Of a DNA stretch of 64,000 bases, positions 1-7,414 are shown piece after piece; positions within the stretch are counted from its first letter, which is position 1, and each line of letters starts with the position of its first letter. This stretch comes from Bacillota bacterium (GTDB taxonomy: Bacteria; Bacteroidota; Bacteroidia; Bacteroidales; Bacteroidaceae): contig JAMPFD010000001.1 of NCBI GenBank assembly GCA_023664625.1, positions 62,001 through 126,000 of the forward strand, given 5' to 3'. The notes below the pieces were generated by a model. The model was not told the origin of the DNA and searched no databases. It was given only the letters and a program-made list of their open reading frames with translations. The translations under genes and the position numbers were made by a program.

Positions 1-506
1 ATTATTGGAGATATAGACCCGATTACAATAGTCAGAAACGGTTGCATTGTCATAAGATATGTCCAAGTTGCTATAAGTTGAACTATGGAATATATTAACA
101 AAGGTAGAGTAAATGCAAGTCCTTCAGCCACGATTCCGACATCCCCTGAAAGGCGATATACACTATCGCCCGTATGAAATCTTGTTCCGTACACTTTGCT
201 TTCATTCAAGGAGCAAAACATTTTATATTCAAGTAGAATTTCCAATTTACTCCTTGTGATTGTTCTTAGATACGTTTCATATTGCTCGCACAGTAATTGT
301 GTTGTTTTGAAACCAATAAGACTGCATACAACAATACTCATTTTCAATGATTCATGAGATACAGCCCTGTCAAGAAAGACTTTTGTAAGTTCGACAAAAA
401 AAAGCGAGCATACAACTCCTACACAACTTAATAAGGTTGTGAACAATATTAGATAGCGATAGCCATCTGAAAATTTCCATAGCCATTTTAGTTGTATTAA
501 ATTCAT
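1..506 (-). CDS. ABC exporter, transmembrane part (partial, runs off the window)
   Basis: My reverse-strand translation from an ATG at 506 is open to the window edge (168 residues, no stop). It starts MNLIQLKWLWKFSDGYRYL and has hydrophobic helices near residues 16-35 and 55-72, then R-F-H-T-G-D-S-V-Y-R-L-S-G-D-V, which matches the conserved GD-x3-RL-x2-DV loop after helix 2 of type-1 ABC exporters. The ATPase domain would lie outside the window. No peptidase C39 domain precedes the membrane part, so leader removal would need another protease; the ClpP-like protein next door is a candidate. The start overlaps the stop of the ClpP-like gene as ATGA, which suggests translational coupling. Inferred role: export of the modified peptide. 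Confidence 0.82.
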   Translation of the reverse strand, partial: MNLIQLKWLWKFSDGYRYLILFTTLLSCVGVVCSLFFVELTKVFLDRAVSHESLKMSIVVCSLIGFKTTQLLCEQYETYLRTITRSKLEILLEYKMFCSLNESKVYGTRFHTGDSVYRLSGDVGIVAEGLAFTLPLLIYSIVQLIATWTYLMTMQPFLTIVIGSISPI

Positions 507-1027
507 ATATCTTGAGATTCTTCGATAATCAAGGTTGCAATTCCTAAATTAAGGGCTTTTGTTGCGGTTAGGATTTCGCCTTGTTTCATCAACCGTTTCC
601 AATAAAGTTTAGACTTAATAGTATTCTGAGATAAAATATTTGTTACTTTATCTGTACTTATATTAAGTTCCTTAGCTTCTTTCAGTAATTTTGCTGAATC
701 ATAATTTCCACGTAGTTTCTTTTTTACAGAATGAACAAAAAAAGATGATGTTTTATAACATTCCCTTATACTGCCGGCTAAATATATTATTATAGCAGCA
801 GAATTCACATATGAAGTGTTAATTGTCCGAATCGTACAATCGAGAGTTTGAAGCAATCGGTAAATCTCAATTGCAATATCAATATCCCCACCCGGTGAAG
901 ATATATATATAGTAATATCATGAATATCAGGACATGTGTTATTCAAATGATTAAGGTCTTGAATAAGCGTCTCTGCCAATACCGGTGTAATGGCACCTGA
1001 TATTGTAATAATTCCGTCCTTTGTCAT
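503..1027 (-). CDS. ClpP-like serine protease in the peptide operon
   Basis: About 174 residues, family Clp/S14. The oxyanion strand appears as YISSPGGD (residues 41-48), the nucleophile as Ser76 in YVNSAAIIIYLAG (aligns with the MAASMAAVLL block of ordinary ClpP), and the base as His99 in FFVHS. I see no clear Asp at the usual third catalytic position, where the sequence reads QNTIKSKLYW. It is distinct from the housekeeping ClpP at 45.8 kb. I chose the ATG at 1027 because GGAG lies 9 nt upstream and it follows the radical SAM stop directly; ATGs at 1066 and 1042 are alternatives that would overlap that gene. Its place between maturase and exporter suggests leader cleavage or regulated degradation of the precursor (inference). 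Confidence 0.83.
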   Translation of the reverse strand: MTKDGIITISGAITPVLAETLIQDLNHLNNTCPDIHDITIYISSPGGDIDIAIEIYRLLQTLDCTIRTINTSYVNSAAIIIYLAGSIRECYKTSSFFVHSVKKKLRGNYDSAKLLKEAKELNISTDKVTNILSQNTIKSKLYWKRLMKQGEILTATKALNLGIATLIIEESQDI

Positions 1028-1028
1028 T

Positions 1029-2111
1029 TCAATATTCTCCATATGTTTTAATATATGTAATGGCATTAGAAACGGACTCTCGATTTTCAGAAATAGACAA
1101 ATCCATCAGGTCTAATTGGGCACGGCTTGTTAATAATACCGCAGACCAATAAGCCGTTATTTTATGTGCTTTACATGCTAATTCCCGGTTGATGTTTTTA
1201 TCAAAAGTTCCATATCTTTGGAAATTAAGAGCCATACAATTGATGCAACTCCAACGTATGGGGCAATTTCTACAGTCAGAATCAATAATTTCTTTTGTCA
1301 TTGTTGATGCTCTGGCAATTAGTTTTTGTTTCTGCTGCCCTTGCACTAATACCGAAAACATATGACATGGAAGTTTTTCATAATCACAGTCGTAAGTGTG
1401 AACAATATTCCTGTTCCAGCAAGGAATATCGCCTTTTGTTGCATCATATGTCGTGAAAGCCTGATTGAAATCCAATGAAAAAAGAGGAGTGATAGGATTA
1501 CGTGATGAATCAGATAAGTATAACTCTGTAAGTTTTTCCATCTGTTTGTTTAACTTATTACATGCTACATCATTCCACATAACACCCTGAGCTAAACCTC
1601 CTGTAATATTAAATCCTTTGTTATACAAATAAATCACAGACTCAAAAAGCGAATCTACTGTGTCTGGAAAAACTGTTATTTTTACAGGGACATCCGGCCA
1701 ATTCTCTTTGAAGTATTCTAAATCAACATTCTTAACACCTCTGTTTATTAAATTCGTGATAGGAGTGCCGTCAATGCTTAATCCCAAACCCAATAACTTT
1801 CTATGTTGGGAAAACCAACACTTCATATGTGGAGACAATAATGTTCCATTAGTTCTAATGAAAATCTGCATCTCAGTTTTTTTTGACCAAATCCAATCAC
1901 ATAAAACAGGTATAATATCAAAGTTTGCTAATGGCTCTCCCCCGAGTAAATCAATATTCGTGATGTCTTCTGAATTTACAGCAAATTCCTGTTCTAATAT
2001 GTCAATGGCCTTTGGTGAACTCATTTTGCGTGAGTCCTTAAACTTTTCGTAGCAATATTTGCATGAAAGATTGCAACTATGAGTCAGTAATAGAAGTATT
2101 GCTCTTTTCAT
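1029..2111 (-). CDS. Radical SAM/SPASM peptide maturase
   Basis: 360 residues. The 4Fe-4S cluster motif CxxxCxxC is at Cys13, Cys17 and Cys20 (THSCNLSCKYCYE), followed by the GGEP motif (LLGGEPLAN) that contacts SAM. The C-terminus has a Cys-rich SPASM-type region (PCHMF, then CRNCPIRWSCINC and a later Cys) for auxiliary clusters. Such enzymes install thioether or C-C crosslinks in peptides; the neighbouring CXXX precursor is the obvious substrate. The first ATG at 2273 would run through the precursor gene, so I start at 2111, where the conserved N-terminus MKRAILLLLTHSC begins; ATG 2129 is an alternative. A hairpin sits in its leader. It is paralogous to the frameshifted gene at 2886-4084. 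Confidence 0.9.
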   Translation of the reverse strand: MKRAILLLLTHSCNLSCKYCYEKFKDSRKMSSPKAIDILEQEFAVNSEDITNIDLLGGEPLANFDIIPVLCDWIWSKKTEMQIFIRTNGTLLSPHMKCWFSQHRKLLGLGLSIDGTPITNLINRGVKNVDLEYFKENWPDVPVKITVFPDTVDSLFESVIYLYNKGFNITGGLAQGVMWNDVACNKLNKQMEKLTELYLSDSSRNPITPLFSLDFNQAFTTYDATKGDIPCWNRNIVHTYDCDYEKLPCHMFSVLVQGQQKQKLIARASTMTKEIIDSDCRNCPIRWSCINCMALNFQRYGTFDKNINRELACKAHKITAYWSAVLLTSRAQLDLMDLSISENRESVSNAITYIKTYGEY

Positions 2112-2117
2112 AATTAT

Positions 2118-2173
2118 AAAAAAAATCATGGTGTTGCGTGAACATTCCATTAAAAGTAACGTTACGCAACACC
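2118..2173 (-). terminator. Hairpin with T-run between precursor and maturase (partial terminator)
   Basis: Perfect 10-bp inverted repeat GGTGTTGCGT (2130-2139) and ACGCAACACC (2164-2173). In the transcript it is followed, after four bases, by eight U (A-run 2118-2125). The loop also contains a smaller GTAACGTTAC palindrome. It lies 18 nt before the maturase ATG and just after the precursor stop. I infer that it lets most transcripts end after the precursor, giving much substrate and little enzyme. Confidence 0.75.
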
Positions 2174-2203
2174 ACGACATTCTAATCGTTAAGAAACGAT
2201 AGG

Positions 2204-2386
2204 TTAGCGACCGTTGCAAGAACCGCCGCAAGTGCCACGGCAAGTGCCTTTGCAAGTAGAGTTTGTGTAACAAGAGTCACACGTGTTCGTGTTCTGAGAC
2301 ATGTGCTCAGCAATTGGACCATTGACCTCGCTGTAAGCGGCCAATTTTGTCTCCAGTGCCTTAAGGGCTTCGAGATTCATCTTCAT
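2204..2386 (-). CDS. Cys-rich CXXX-repeat RiPP precursor peptide
   Basis: 60 residues. Residues 1-31 form a likely helical leader (LEALKALETKLAAYSEVNG). The core has six Cys at 36, 39, 45, 49, 53 and 57; the last four are spaced exactly CxxxCxxxCxxxC with Gly/Thr/Ser between them, in CKGTCRGTCGGSC. There is no double-Gly cleavage site before the core. It is flanked by radical SAM/SPASM genes, a ClpP-like protease and an ABC exporter, the layout of a ribosomally made, modified peptide cluster. CXXX-repeat peptides are a class predicted from comparative genomics; the exact family and any bioactivity are not known to me. The start at 2386 is fixed by a strong AGGAGG. Confidence 0.85.
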   Translation of the reverse strand: MKMNLEALKALETKLAAYSEVNGPIAEHMSQNTNTCDSCYTNSTCKGTCRGTCGGSCNGR

Positions 2387-2393
2387 TTGAGAT

Positions 2394-2399
2394 CCTCCT
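2394..2399 (-). promoter_or_regulatory. Strong ribosome binding site of the precursor gene
   Basis: AGGAGG, 7 nt before the ATG at 2386. Such a full Shine-Dalgarno site is unusual in Bacteroidales and suggests very high translation of the precursor. Confidence 0.75.
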
Positions 2400-2450
2400 G
2401 AATTAAATTGTTAATAATTTGATTATTTAAACTGGCATTAGCCATTTTCT

Positions 2451-2789
2451 TTATACGTACCAGCCTCCCTTCCCATTACACCCAACACATTTTCCTCTAC
2501 CACGGCAGACACCACAACGACCATTTTTGGTATATTCATTCTTACCAGAACCACCACAATACTTACAATTGCCTGTTCCACTACAAGACGAACAATTGTG
2601 CCATTCTTTTTCAGATGAAGTTACCGTACCAGAAGACTGATATGATTGGGTTGCGGGATAATATCCGGGATTAGTGCTATTAGATTGATTTAACCCATTG
2701 GATAATCCTTGCAGAACCGCAAGAGACGTGTCACATGAACTAAAAACAATTATAATTAATATCACAATTAGTGACTGAATTTTCTTCAT
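2451..2789 (-). CDS. Lipoprotein with DnaJ-type CxxCxGxG zinc-finger repeats
   Basis: 112 residues. MKKIQSLIVILIIIVFSSC is a lipoprotein signal with Cys19 in the lipobox. After a Ser/Asn/Gln-rich linker, residues 65-110 have four CxxC-type knuckles: CSSCSGTGN, CKYCGGSGK, CGVCRGRGK and CVGCNGKGG, like the central zinc domain of DnaJ. The protein should sit in a membrane outside the cytoplasm. It lies between the broken maturase and the precursor in the same leftward operon. A role in binding or folding the Cys-rich product, or in self-protection, is only a guess; many Bacteroidetes lipoproteins carry such repeats without known function. Confidence 0.75.
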   Translation of the reverse strand: MKKIQSLIVILIIIVFSSCDTSLAVLQGLSNGLNQSNSTNPGYYPATQSYQSSGTVTSSEKEWHNCSSCSGTGNCKYCGGSGKNEYTKNGRCGVCRGRGKCVGCNGKGGWYV

Positions 2790-2885
2790 TATATATATTC
2801 TTTTATTTTAGGTGTTCTTATTCTAATTTTCGTATAGTCCTTTGCGAGTTAGATATTTGCAAGCAAGAACTTAGGCATAATGAAA

Positions 2886-4084
2886 TCAGCTTAATATGTA
2901 TGGACTATTACTGTTCTCTATATCCAGATGTTTAAGAACATTGTATGCTCTAATTGCTGTTTGTGCATGTTCTGCATCTTCAGATGTTAAATCATCCATC
3001 ATTGTGATTCTCTCTACTTGAAATTCACAGGCAGTAATGGCCTCTGCAAGTACTAACGGGCACCATCGTTTGTCTCGCGATGCAAAATCCCCTCGATACT
3101 TATAATTAAAGCCTGGACACGTTGGACAAAAACGACGAAGTACGCACGATTCACAAAAAGGATCCGCCATTAGTCCGGGTTTATCCCATTCAACATCATC
3201 AACACCAATTGCACGCTTTACACCTAATACAATTGGAGTAAACATATGGCAACCGTATCGGGAACCGTCTGTATCATATGTGACCATATTCAAACCACTT
3301 CCACATCCATGTATCTGCTTTCTTTCTGTAGGAGCAAGATTAAAAACATCCACATATCGAGTAAGACGATTTAATGGTTTTAAAGTCGTATCTTTAAGAT
3401 AGGCTTCTTTTAACAGGATTAACTGTTCTCTATATAATTTAGCATCCTCAATATCCCAATCAACCCCTTGTGCAAGAGATGCGTTTAGATTATAACCTTT
3501 GCGTTGGACATATAGTACGCCTTCTGCAAGGTATGGCAATGTCTCTTTTGATATTGTCATTTGAAAGGTCTGTTCTGGCCACAGTGAATGGAAGAAATCC
3601 AAATCGATTTCAATGTGATTTGTTCCTCTATTCTTTTCTTGCATTTTTCCTGTACCGTCATAACTTGCGCCAAGAACTAAAAATCGCTTGTTAATTTTAA
3701 GCCATTCCTTTATCTCTGGAGTAATTAGTGTCGCATTTGTAGAAGCGAAACAAATCCAAGGGACATCAATACCTCCGTCTTTCAACCATTCCACAATCTC
3801 TTTGATGAGCGTAAAGTTCATCATTGGTTCTCCACCCATGAAATCCACTTGCAGCTCATCAAACCTATTACTTGCAGCGACAATTTCCGCTTCCTTTGTA
3901 ATTATTTGCTTCGCTTTCTCAATAGACATATATGAGCTATTTTATGCGTTTCATAGCAATAGCTGCAATTCAGGTTGCATGCGTGGGTTACCATCAACAT
4001 GCAAACCCGTCGTTTGCCAGAATGTTCTTCGTCCCAAATAGACAATTTATTCAAATTTTCGCTCATATAATAATGTTTTTTCAA
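2886..4084 (-). pseudogene. Second radical SAM/SPASM maturase, split by a frameshift
   Basis: Two overlapping frames make one protein. Frame 1 (4084-3902) gives MKKHYYMSENLNKLSIW and the cluster motif at Cys36, Cys40, Cys43 (THACNLNCSYCYETHKIAH), then runs into a stop. Frame 2 (ATG 3929 to 2886, 347 residues) continues with MSIEKAKQII, FMGGEPMMN and a SPASM region (GCHMF, CESCVLRRFCPTC, WCPLV). The intact paralog at 1029-2111 has seven residues between CYE and MS; restoring one base at about 3929-3932 gives exactly seven here. So one base is missing in the TATAT tract. It could be a true null allele, a sequencing error or a frameshift switch. As read, the cluster-binding part is separated from the rest and no working enzyme would form. 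Confidence 0.82.
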
Positions 4085-4104
4085 TCTAACCTATAATACC
4101 TCCA

Positions 4105-4124
4105 CTCTTTCCAAGAGTTACTTA
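4105..4124 (+). repeat. Left inverted repeat of the invertible segment
   Basis: CTCTTTCCAAGAGTTACTTA, perfect 20-bp reverse complement of 4274-4293. It lies 20 bp from the first start codon of the peptide operon. Confidence 0.92.
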
Positions 4125-4257
4125 TGTGATAGAATATCACTGAAAATCATTTGTTTATATCGCTTAATTCGCTTTAATTGCTTAACAAACTTGTAATATT
4201 GCAAAAATTGTGATAAAACTTTTTGGTGATAGATTCTTCTTTTTCAAACTTTTTAAT

Positions 4258-4265
4258 TACCTTTG
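4258..4265 (+). promoter_or_regulatory. Promoter -7 box inside the invertible segment
   Basis: TACCTTTG matches the Bacteroidetes TAnnTTTG box; the -33 region (near 4234) is only TTC. In the present orientation it would transcribe rightward, antisense to the 3' end of the recombinase. Confidence 0.6.
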
Positions 4266-4273
4266 CATTTGGT

Positions 4274-4293
4274 TAAGTAACTCTTGGAAAGAG
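4274..4293 (-). repeat. Right inverted repeat of the invertible segment
   Basis: TAAGTAACTCTTGGAAAGAG, exact reverse complement of 4105-4124, 52 bp from the 3' end of the recombinase gene. Confidence 0.92.
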
Positions 4294-4345
4294 ATTTATC
4301 TTTTAGCGCAACAAATCATAGCCTCCAATTTTATTTCTAAATGAA

Positions 4346-5551
4346 TCATAGTGCAGACAGTATTATGTCATTGGCTCTGTCCACCGCTGATGTATCAAGT
4401 GTTGCAAGATAGATTTGTGTTGTCTGCTCGTTATCGTGTCCAAGTCCCTCGCTGATGATACTTAACGATATGCCTTTTGATTTGGCTATGGAGGCCCAAC
4501 TATGACGGGCAACGTATGTAGTCAGAGGTATCTGTAATCCAATTTTCTTTGCTACGATTTTCAAGTCGCAATTCACTTTGTACTGCCTGTTTCTGTATTG
4601 GTGGCGAGGATTCGCCGTGCAGGATGTAATGACAGGGAAAAGAAAATCCGTTTCATTCTCCGGATACTTATCAAGAATGTCCTGCATCTCCTTAGTCCAT
4701 CTGATGGTCAGTTTTTGTCCGGTCTTACGACGACGGTAGGTTACAATGCCGTTTGCCAAATCCGATTTCTTCAGATAGGCAAGGTCTATGAAGCTCATAC
4801 CGCGCATATAAAAGGAGAGCATGAATATATCCCGTGCATAATCAAGAGACTTGTCCATACTCAAATCAAGATTCTTAATCCGCCTGATGGTTTTAATATC
4901 CACGGCGCGTTTTGCGGTTTTCTCCACACCTGTATACACATGGGCGAAGGGATTGACGGTTGCTGTAATCAATCCCTGCTCATATGCCCTGTTATATACC
5001 GCCCTCAGTACTCGCAGATGAAATGATATAGAGTTAGGAACAAGTCCTTTCGCCTGCAAAAATGCTTCGTATAACTCCATCAAATCCTGATTTAGCGCAT
5101 CCAACATCACATCCTCTTCGTTCCTGAAACGGGCAAAACTGTTCAGTGCCGACCTGTATGTCTCGCTTGTACGTATTTTTCCGTCACGCTTCAGCCTTGC
5201 AATGATGCTTTCCATAAAATTGAAAAGGGACAGGCGTGATGTCAGCGCAAGAAACTCTTCCACGATGTCATCCGCACTGAAACAAATACCTTTTTGCATG
5301 AAAGACATGATAATGCGGTTAAAGCGATTCATATCCCATCGCATTTTGTCCCGTATGGACATGAGCACACTTGTTCTTTCTGTATCATGCTGCATGATTA
5401 TGTTCCGGTGCTTCTCGTCCCACTCCCACGCATACACCTTATAACCCGTTGTTACCTGACGTGCCACTCTGTTATGGATGACCTGATAATAGATGGTACC
5501 GTCCTTGTCATTGACAGAGGACTGTCTGAATTTTACCTTTACTGTTGCCAT
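4346..5551 (-). CDS. Tyrosine site-specific recombinase, Bacteroides invertase type
   Basis: 401 residues. The N-terminal arm domain (MATVKVKFRQSSVNDKDG) is followed by a SAM-like core-binding domain (about 105-205) and the catalytic domain. Catalytic landmarks: Arg in SFYMRGMSFIDLAYLKK, Lys in RRRKTGQ, YVARHSWAS, GLGHDNEQTT and the tyrosine nucleophile in TTQIYLATL. The MRGMSFIDLAYL block is typical of the recombinases that invert promoters in Bacteroides. It lies directly beside a 20-bp inverted-repeat segment, so inversion of that segment is the likely job. It is also only 14 bp downstream of a mobilization-type gene and may be cotranscribed with it; transposition is the alternative role. 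Confidence 0.9.
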   Translation of the reverse strand: MATVKVKFRQSSVNDKDGTIYYQVIHNRVARQVTTGYKVYAWEWDEKHRNIIMQHDTERTSVLMSIRDKMRWDMNRFNRIIMSFMQKGICFSADDIVEEFLALTSRLSLFNFMESIIARLKRDGKIRTSETYRSALNSFARFRNEEDVMLDALNQDLMELYEAFLQAKGLVPNSISFHLRVLRAVYNRAYEQGLITATVNPFAHVYTGVEKTAKRAVDIKTIRRIKNLDLSMDKSLDYARDIFMLSFYMRGMSFIDLAYLKKSDLANGIVTYRRRKTGQKLTIRWTKEMQDILDKYPENETDFLFPVITSCTANPRHQYRNRQYKVNCDLKIVAKKIGLQIPLTTYVARHSWASIAKSKGISLSIISEGLGHDNEQTTQIYLATLDTSAVDRANDIILSAL

Positions 5552-5564
5552 ACGCTATTTTTGT

Positions 5565-6173
5565 TTACTGTTTATATTTATAATAGGCATAGCTGATGGC
5601 GCAGAATGTGATACCACAGAACACCACAAATAAGATTATCAGTTTGGACAATGAATGATTATGAATGATTTCAATATTTGCAAAGATGACAAGGATGAAA
5701 AAGAGGGAAAGGACAATGATTGCTACTATCATTGTCCAAAAGTATACTGGAGACAGTGAAATCCGTTTTTCATTTTGATTGATTTTGTGAGTAACTTGAT
5801 TACATTCTTTACGGATGTTCTCAATCATCTTGTCTGCAATCCCATCCAGTTCATGCTGCAACTTCGCTTTTTCTTCCGGTGAGAAACGGATTGGAAATGA
5901 TGATTTCAACAAGTCAAGCAGGTTAATCATTGTCCCGGCTAAAGCGCCGGTGTTTTTGTTCATGGCTTCCAAAAGTGCATGAGTGCGGACAATCTCCGGC
6001 TTCAGTTCACGGAACTCTGACGCCATATCATTGTTCCGTTCCATGAGTCTCATTTGTCGAAGTGTTGCATTTTCCAACGGGCACTTTACTTCCTGTGGTT
6101 GTGTCTTGTTTTGCGGTTCGTCCTGCACCGCATCAAAATCATCATCGTGGTTGAACATCTTACTTCTTGCCAT
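5565..6173 (-). CDS. Mobilization-associated membrane protein
   Basis: 202 residues. The N-terminal half is charged and probably coiled coil (about 35-130, with LENATLRQMRLMERNNDM and RFSPEEKAKLQHELDG). Two membrane helices follow near 145-168 and 176-196, with a short basic tail (YYKYKQ). It lies 11 bp downstream of the relaxase gene in a leftward operon, the place held by the third mobilization gene in Bacteroides mobilizable elements. A role in linking relaxosome and transfer channel is inferred from position only. Confidence 0.7.
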   Translation of the reverse strand: MARSKMFNHDDDFDAVQDEPQNKTQPQEVKCPLENATLRQMRLMERNNDMASEFRELKPEIVRTHALLEAMNKNTGALAGTMINLLDLLKSSFPIRFSPEEKAKLQHELDGIADKMIENIRKECNQVTHKINQNEKRISLSPVYFWTMIVAIIVLSLFFILVIFANIEIIHNHSLSKLIILFVVFCGITFCAISYAYYKYKQ

Positions 6174-6184
6174 AATAGTGTGAT

Positions 6185-7414
6185 TTATCGTCTACGTCCT
6201 GTTTTTGCAATCTTACCAATCTTGTCTGTCGCAATATGCGCACAGCGTCTGGCACGTTCCATCTCATCCTCGTCTTTTCTGTCACGCCAGCCATCGTCAT
6301 TGCTTGCGCCACCTCCGCCACCGCCCGTAGAAACGGTATCAAGGGCTGTCAATCCGACAAAAACCGCAACCGAAAGGTCTGTTAGTTCTTTCCAGTTGAA
6401 TGTGTTACGGTAATCAAACTCATTGTTGAATACATCCATCACATCTTTGGGAATATAGAAACGGTATTGCTTGTTATCATGTGTCAGGTCGTATGATTGC
6501 GTGTCTTCATGCCACTTGGTATAATCGGGTATAAAAGTGGTTGCATCATTGACTGAAACTTGATTTCCATTTGTCCGCACATTGGCTGTGACCATTCTCT
6601 TATCCCTGCTTTCATCCGGTTGTAAAGTGCTTTCCACATTCGGATGAAACTTCTGCCAAGTCCGCTCAATCCTTGATGCCATCAGGTTGCGCCCTTTGCC
6701 AAGTTCGGATGCCTTGTAAGTGGAGTTGCCGATGGCGATTGAATATCCGCGCAACACTGACTTCCTGTCAAACTTTGCATTGACCTTATAGCCTTTTGCC
6801 TGCAACCTCTTGACATAATCGTTCCAATTCCATTTTGGCATTGATTTCAGAATGTGAACACAGTCCGCACTGATGTCTTCAATTCTTCTGCCGTGTATCT
6901 CAGCGGCAGTTGTCCAACCACGTTTCATAGCCACTTTCTCCGCCGCCATTTGTGCGCGTCTGGAGATGTGATGGTCGTTGTTCGTCATGCCGTCCTCATC
7001 CTTACGGCAAACGGCACCGTGCAGATGTGGGATTCCGCTGTCCGCTTCAAGATGCAGCCAGACTGTCGCCATGCTTCCGGCAAGGTTTGTCTTGTGTGAA
7101 TAGACAGTGCTGTTCTTCTTCAATTCTATGTTGTCATATTCCCTCACGAAATCATCCCACAGCAGCAGCCAATCATTCATCGTGAAATTTTGCGTATGCT
7201 CTTTTGCCGGACTGATTTCCACATGAATGACATTCTTCCTCATCCGTGCATGATCATTCATCTTGAACCAGATGCTGTATGCGTCGAGACCTTCCGGCAG
7301 CAGGTTGTCTTTCACATGACAGATTTTCTCCGGATGTTTTTTGTTCCGTGACTCACCTTTGATATACTGAATGCAGTTGTACCCGTAACTTACCGATATT
7401 GCTTTTCCTATCAT
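6185..7414 (-). CDS. Relaxase (mobilization nuclease)
   Basis: 409 residues. The N-terminal relaxase domain (1-190) starts MIGKAISVSYGYNCIQYIKG with the candidate tyrosine at the start, followed by HVEISPAKEHTQ and the metal-binding His cluster IPHLHGAVCR. This order (Tyr near the N-terminus, then an HxH-type motif) fits the MOBP-like relaxases of Bacteroides mobilizable transposons. The C-terminus has a Gly-rich stretch (STGGGGGGASNDDG) and a basic end (KTGRRR). It nicks oriT and leads the strand into the recipient, using a helper's transfer channel. The start overlaps the stop of the upstream accessory gene (ATGA), so the two are coupled. Confidence 0.88.
   Translation of the reverse strand: MIGKAISVSYGYNCIQYIKGESRNKKHPEKICHVKDNLLPEGLDAYSIWFKMNDHARMRKNVIHVEISPAKEHTQNFTMNDWLLLWDDFVREYDNIELKKNSTVYSHKTNLAGSMATVWLHLEADSGIPHLHGAVCRKDEDGMTNNDHHISRRAQMAAEKVAMKRGWTTAAEIHGRRIEDISADCVHILKSMPKWNWNDYVKRLQAKGYKVNAKFDRKSVLRGYSIAIGNSTYKASELGKGRNLMASRIERTWQKFHPNVESTLQPDESRDKRMVTANVRTNGNQVSVNDATTFIPDYTKWHEDTQSYDLTHDNKQYRFYIPKDVMDVFNNEFDYRNTFNWKELTDLSVAVFVGLTALDTVSTGGGGGGASNDDGWRDRKDEDEMERARRCAHIATDKIGKIAKTGRRR

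Larger units (their letters stand above)
4105..4293. promoter_or_regulatory. Predicted invertible promoter segment (phase switch)
   Basis: Perfect 20-bp inverted repeats enclose 149 bp of AT-rich DNA with no gene. The segment lies between the leftward peptide operon (first ATG 4084) and a tyrosine recombinase of the Bacteroides invertase type (4346-5551). One consensus -7 box (4258-4265) points right, away from the operon. Inversion would move it to 4140-4133 pointing left, with a start near 4126 and a leader of about 42 nt. This geometry matches known Bacteroides ON/OFF promoters. Present state: inferred OFF. A weak left-facing box (AATTTTTG, 4209-4202) without a -33 element leaves room for low basal transcription. 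Confidence 0.82.
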
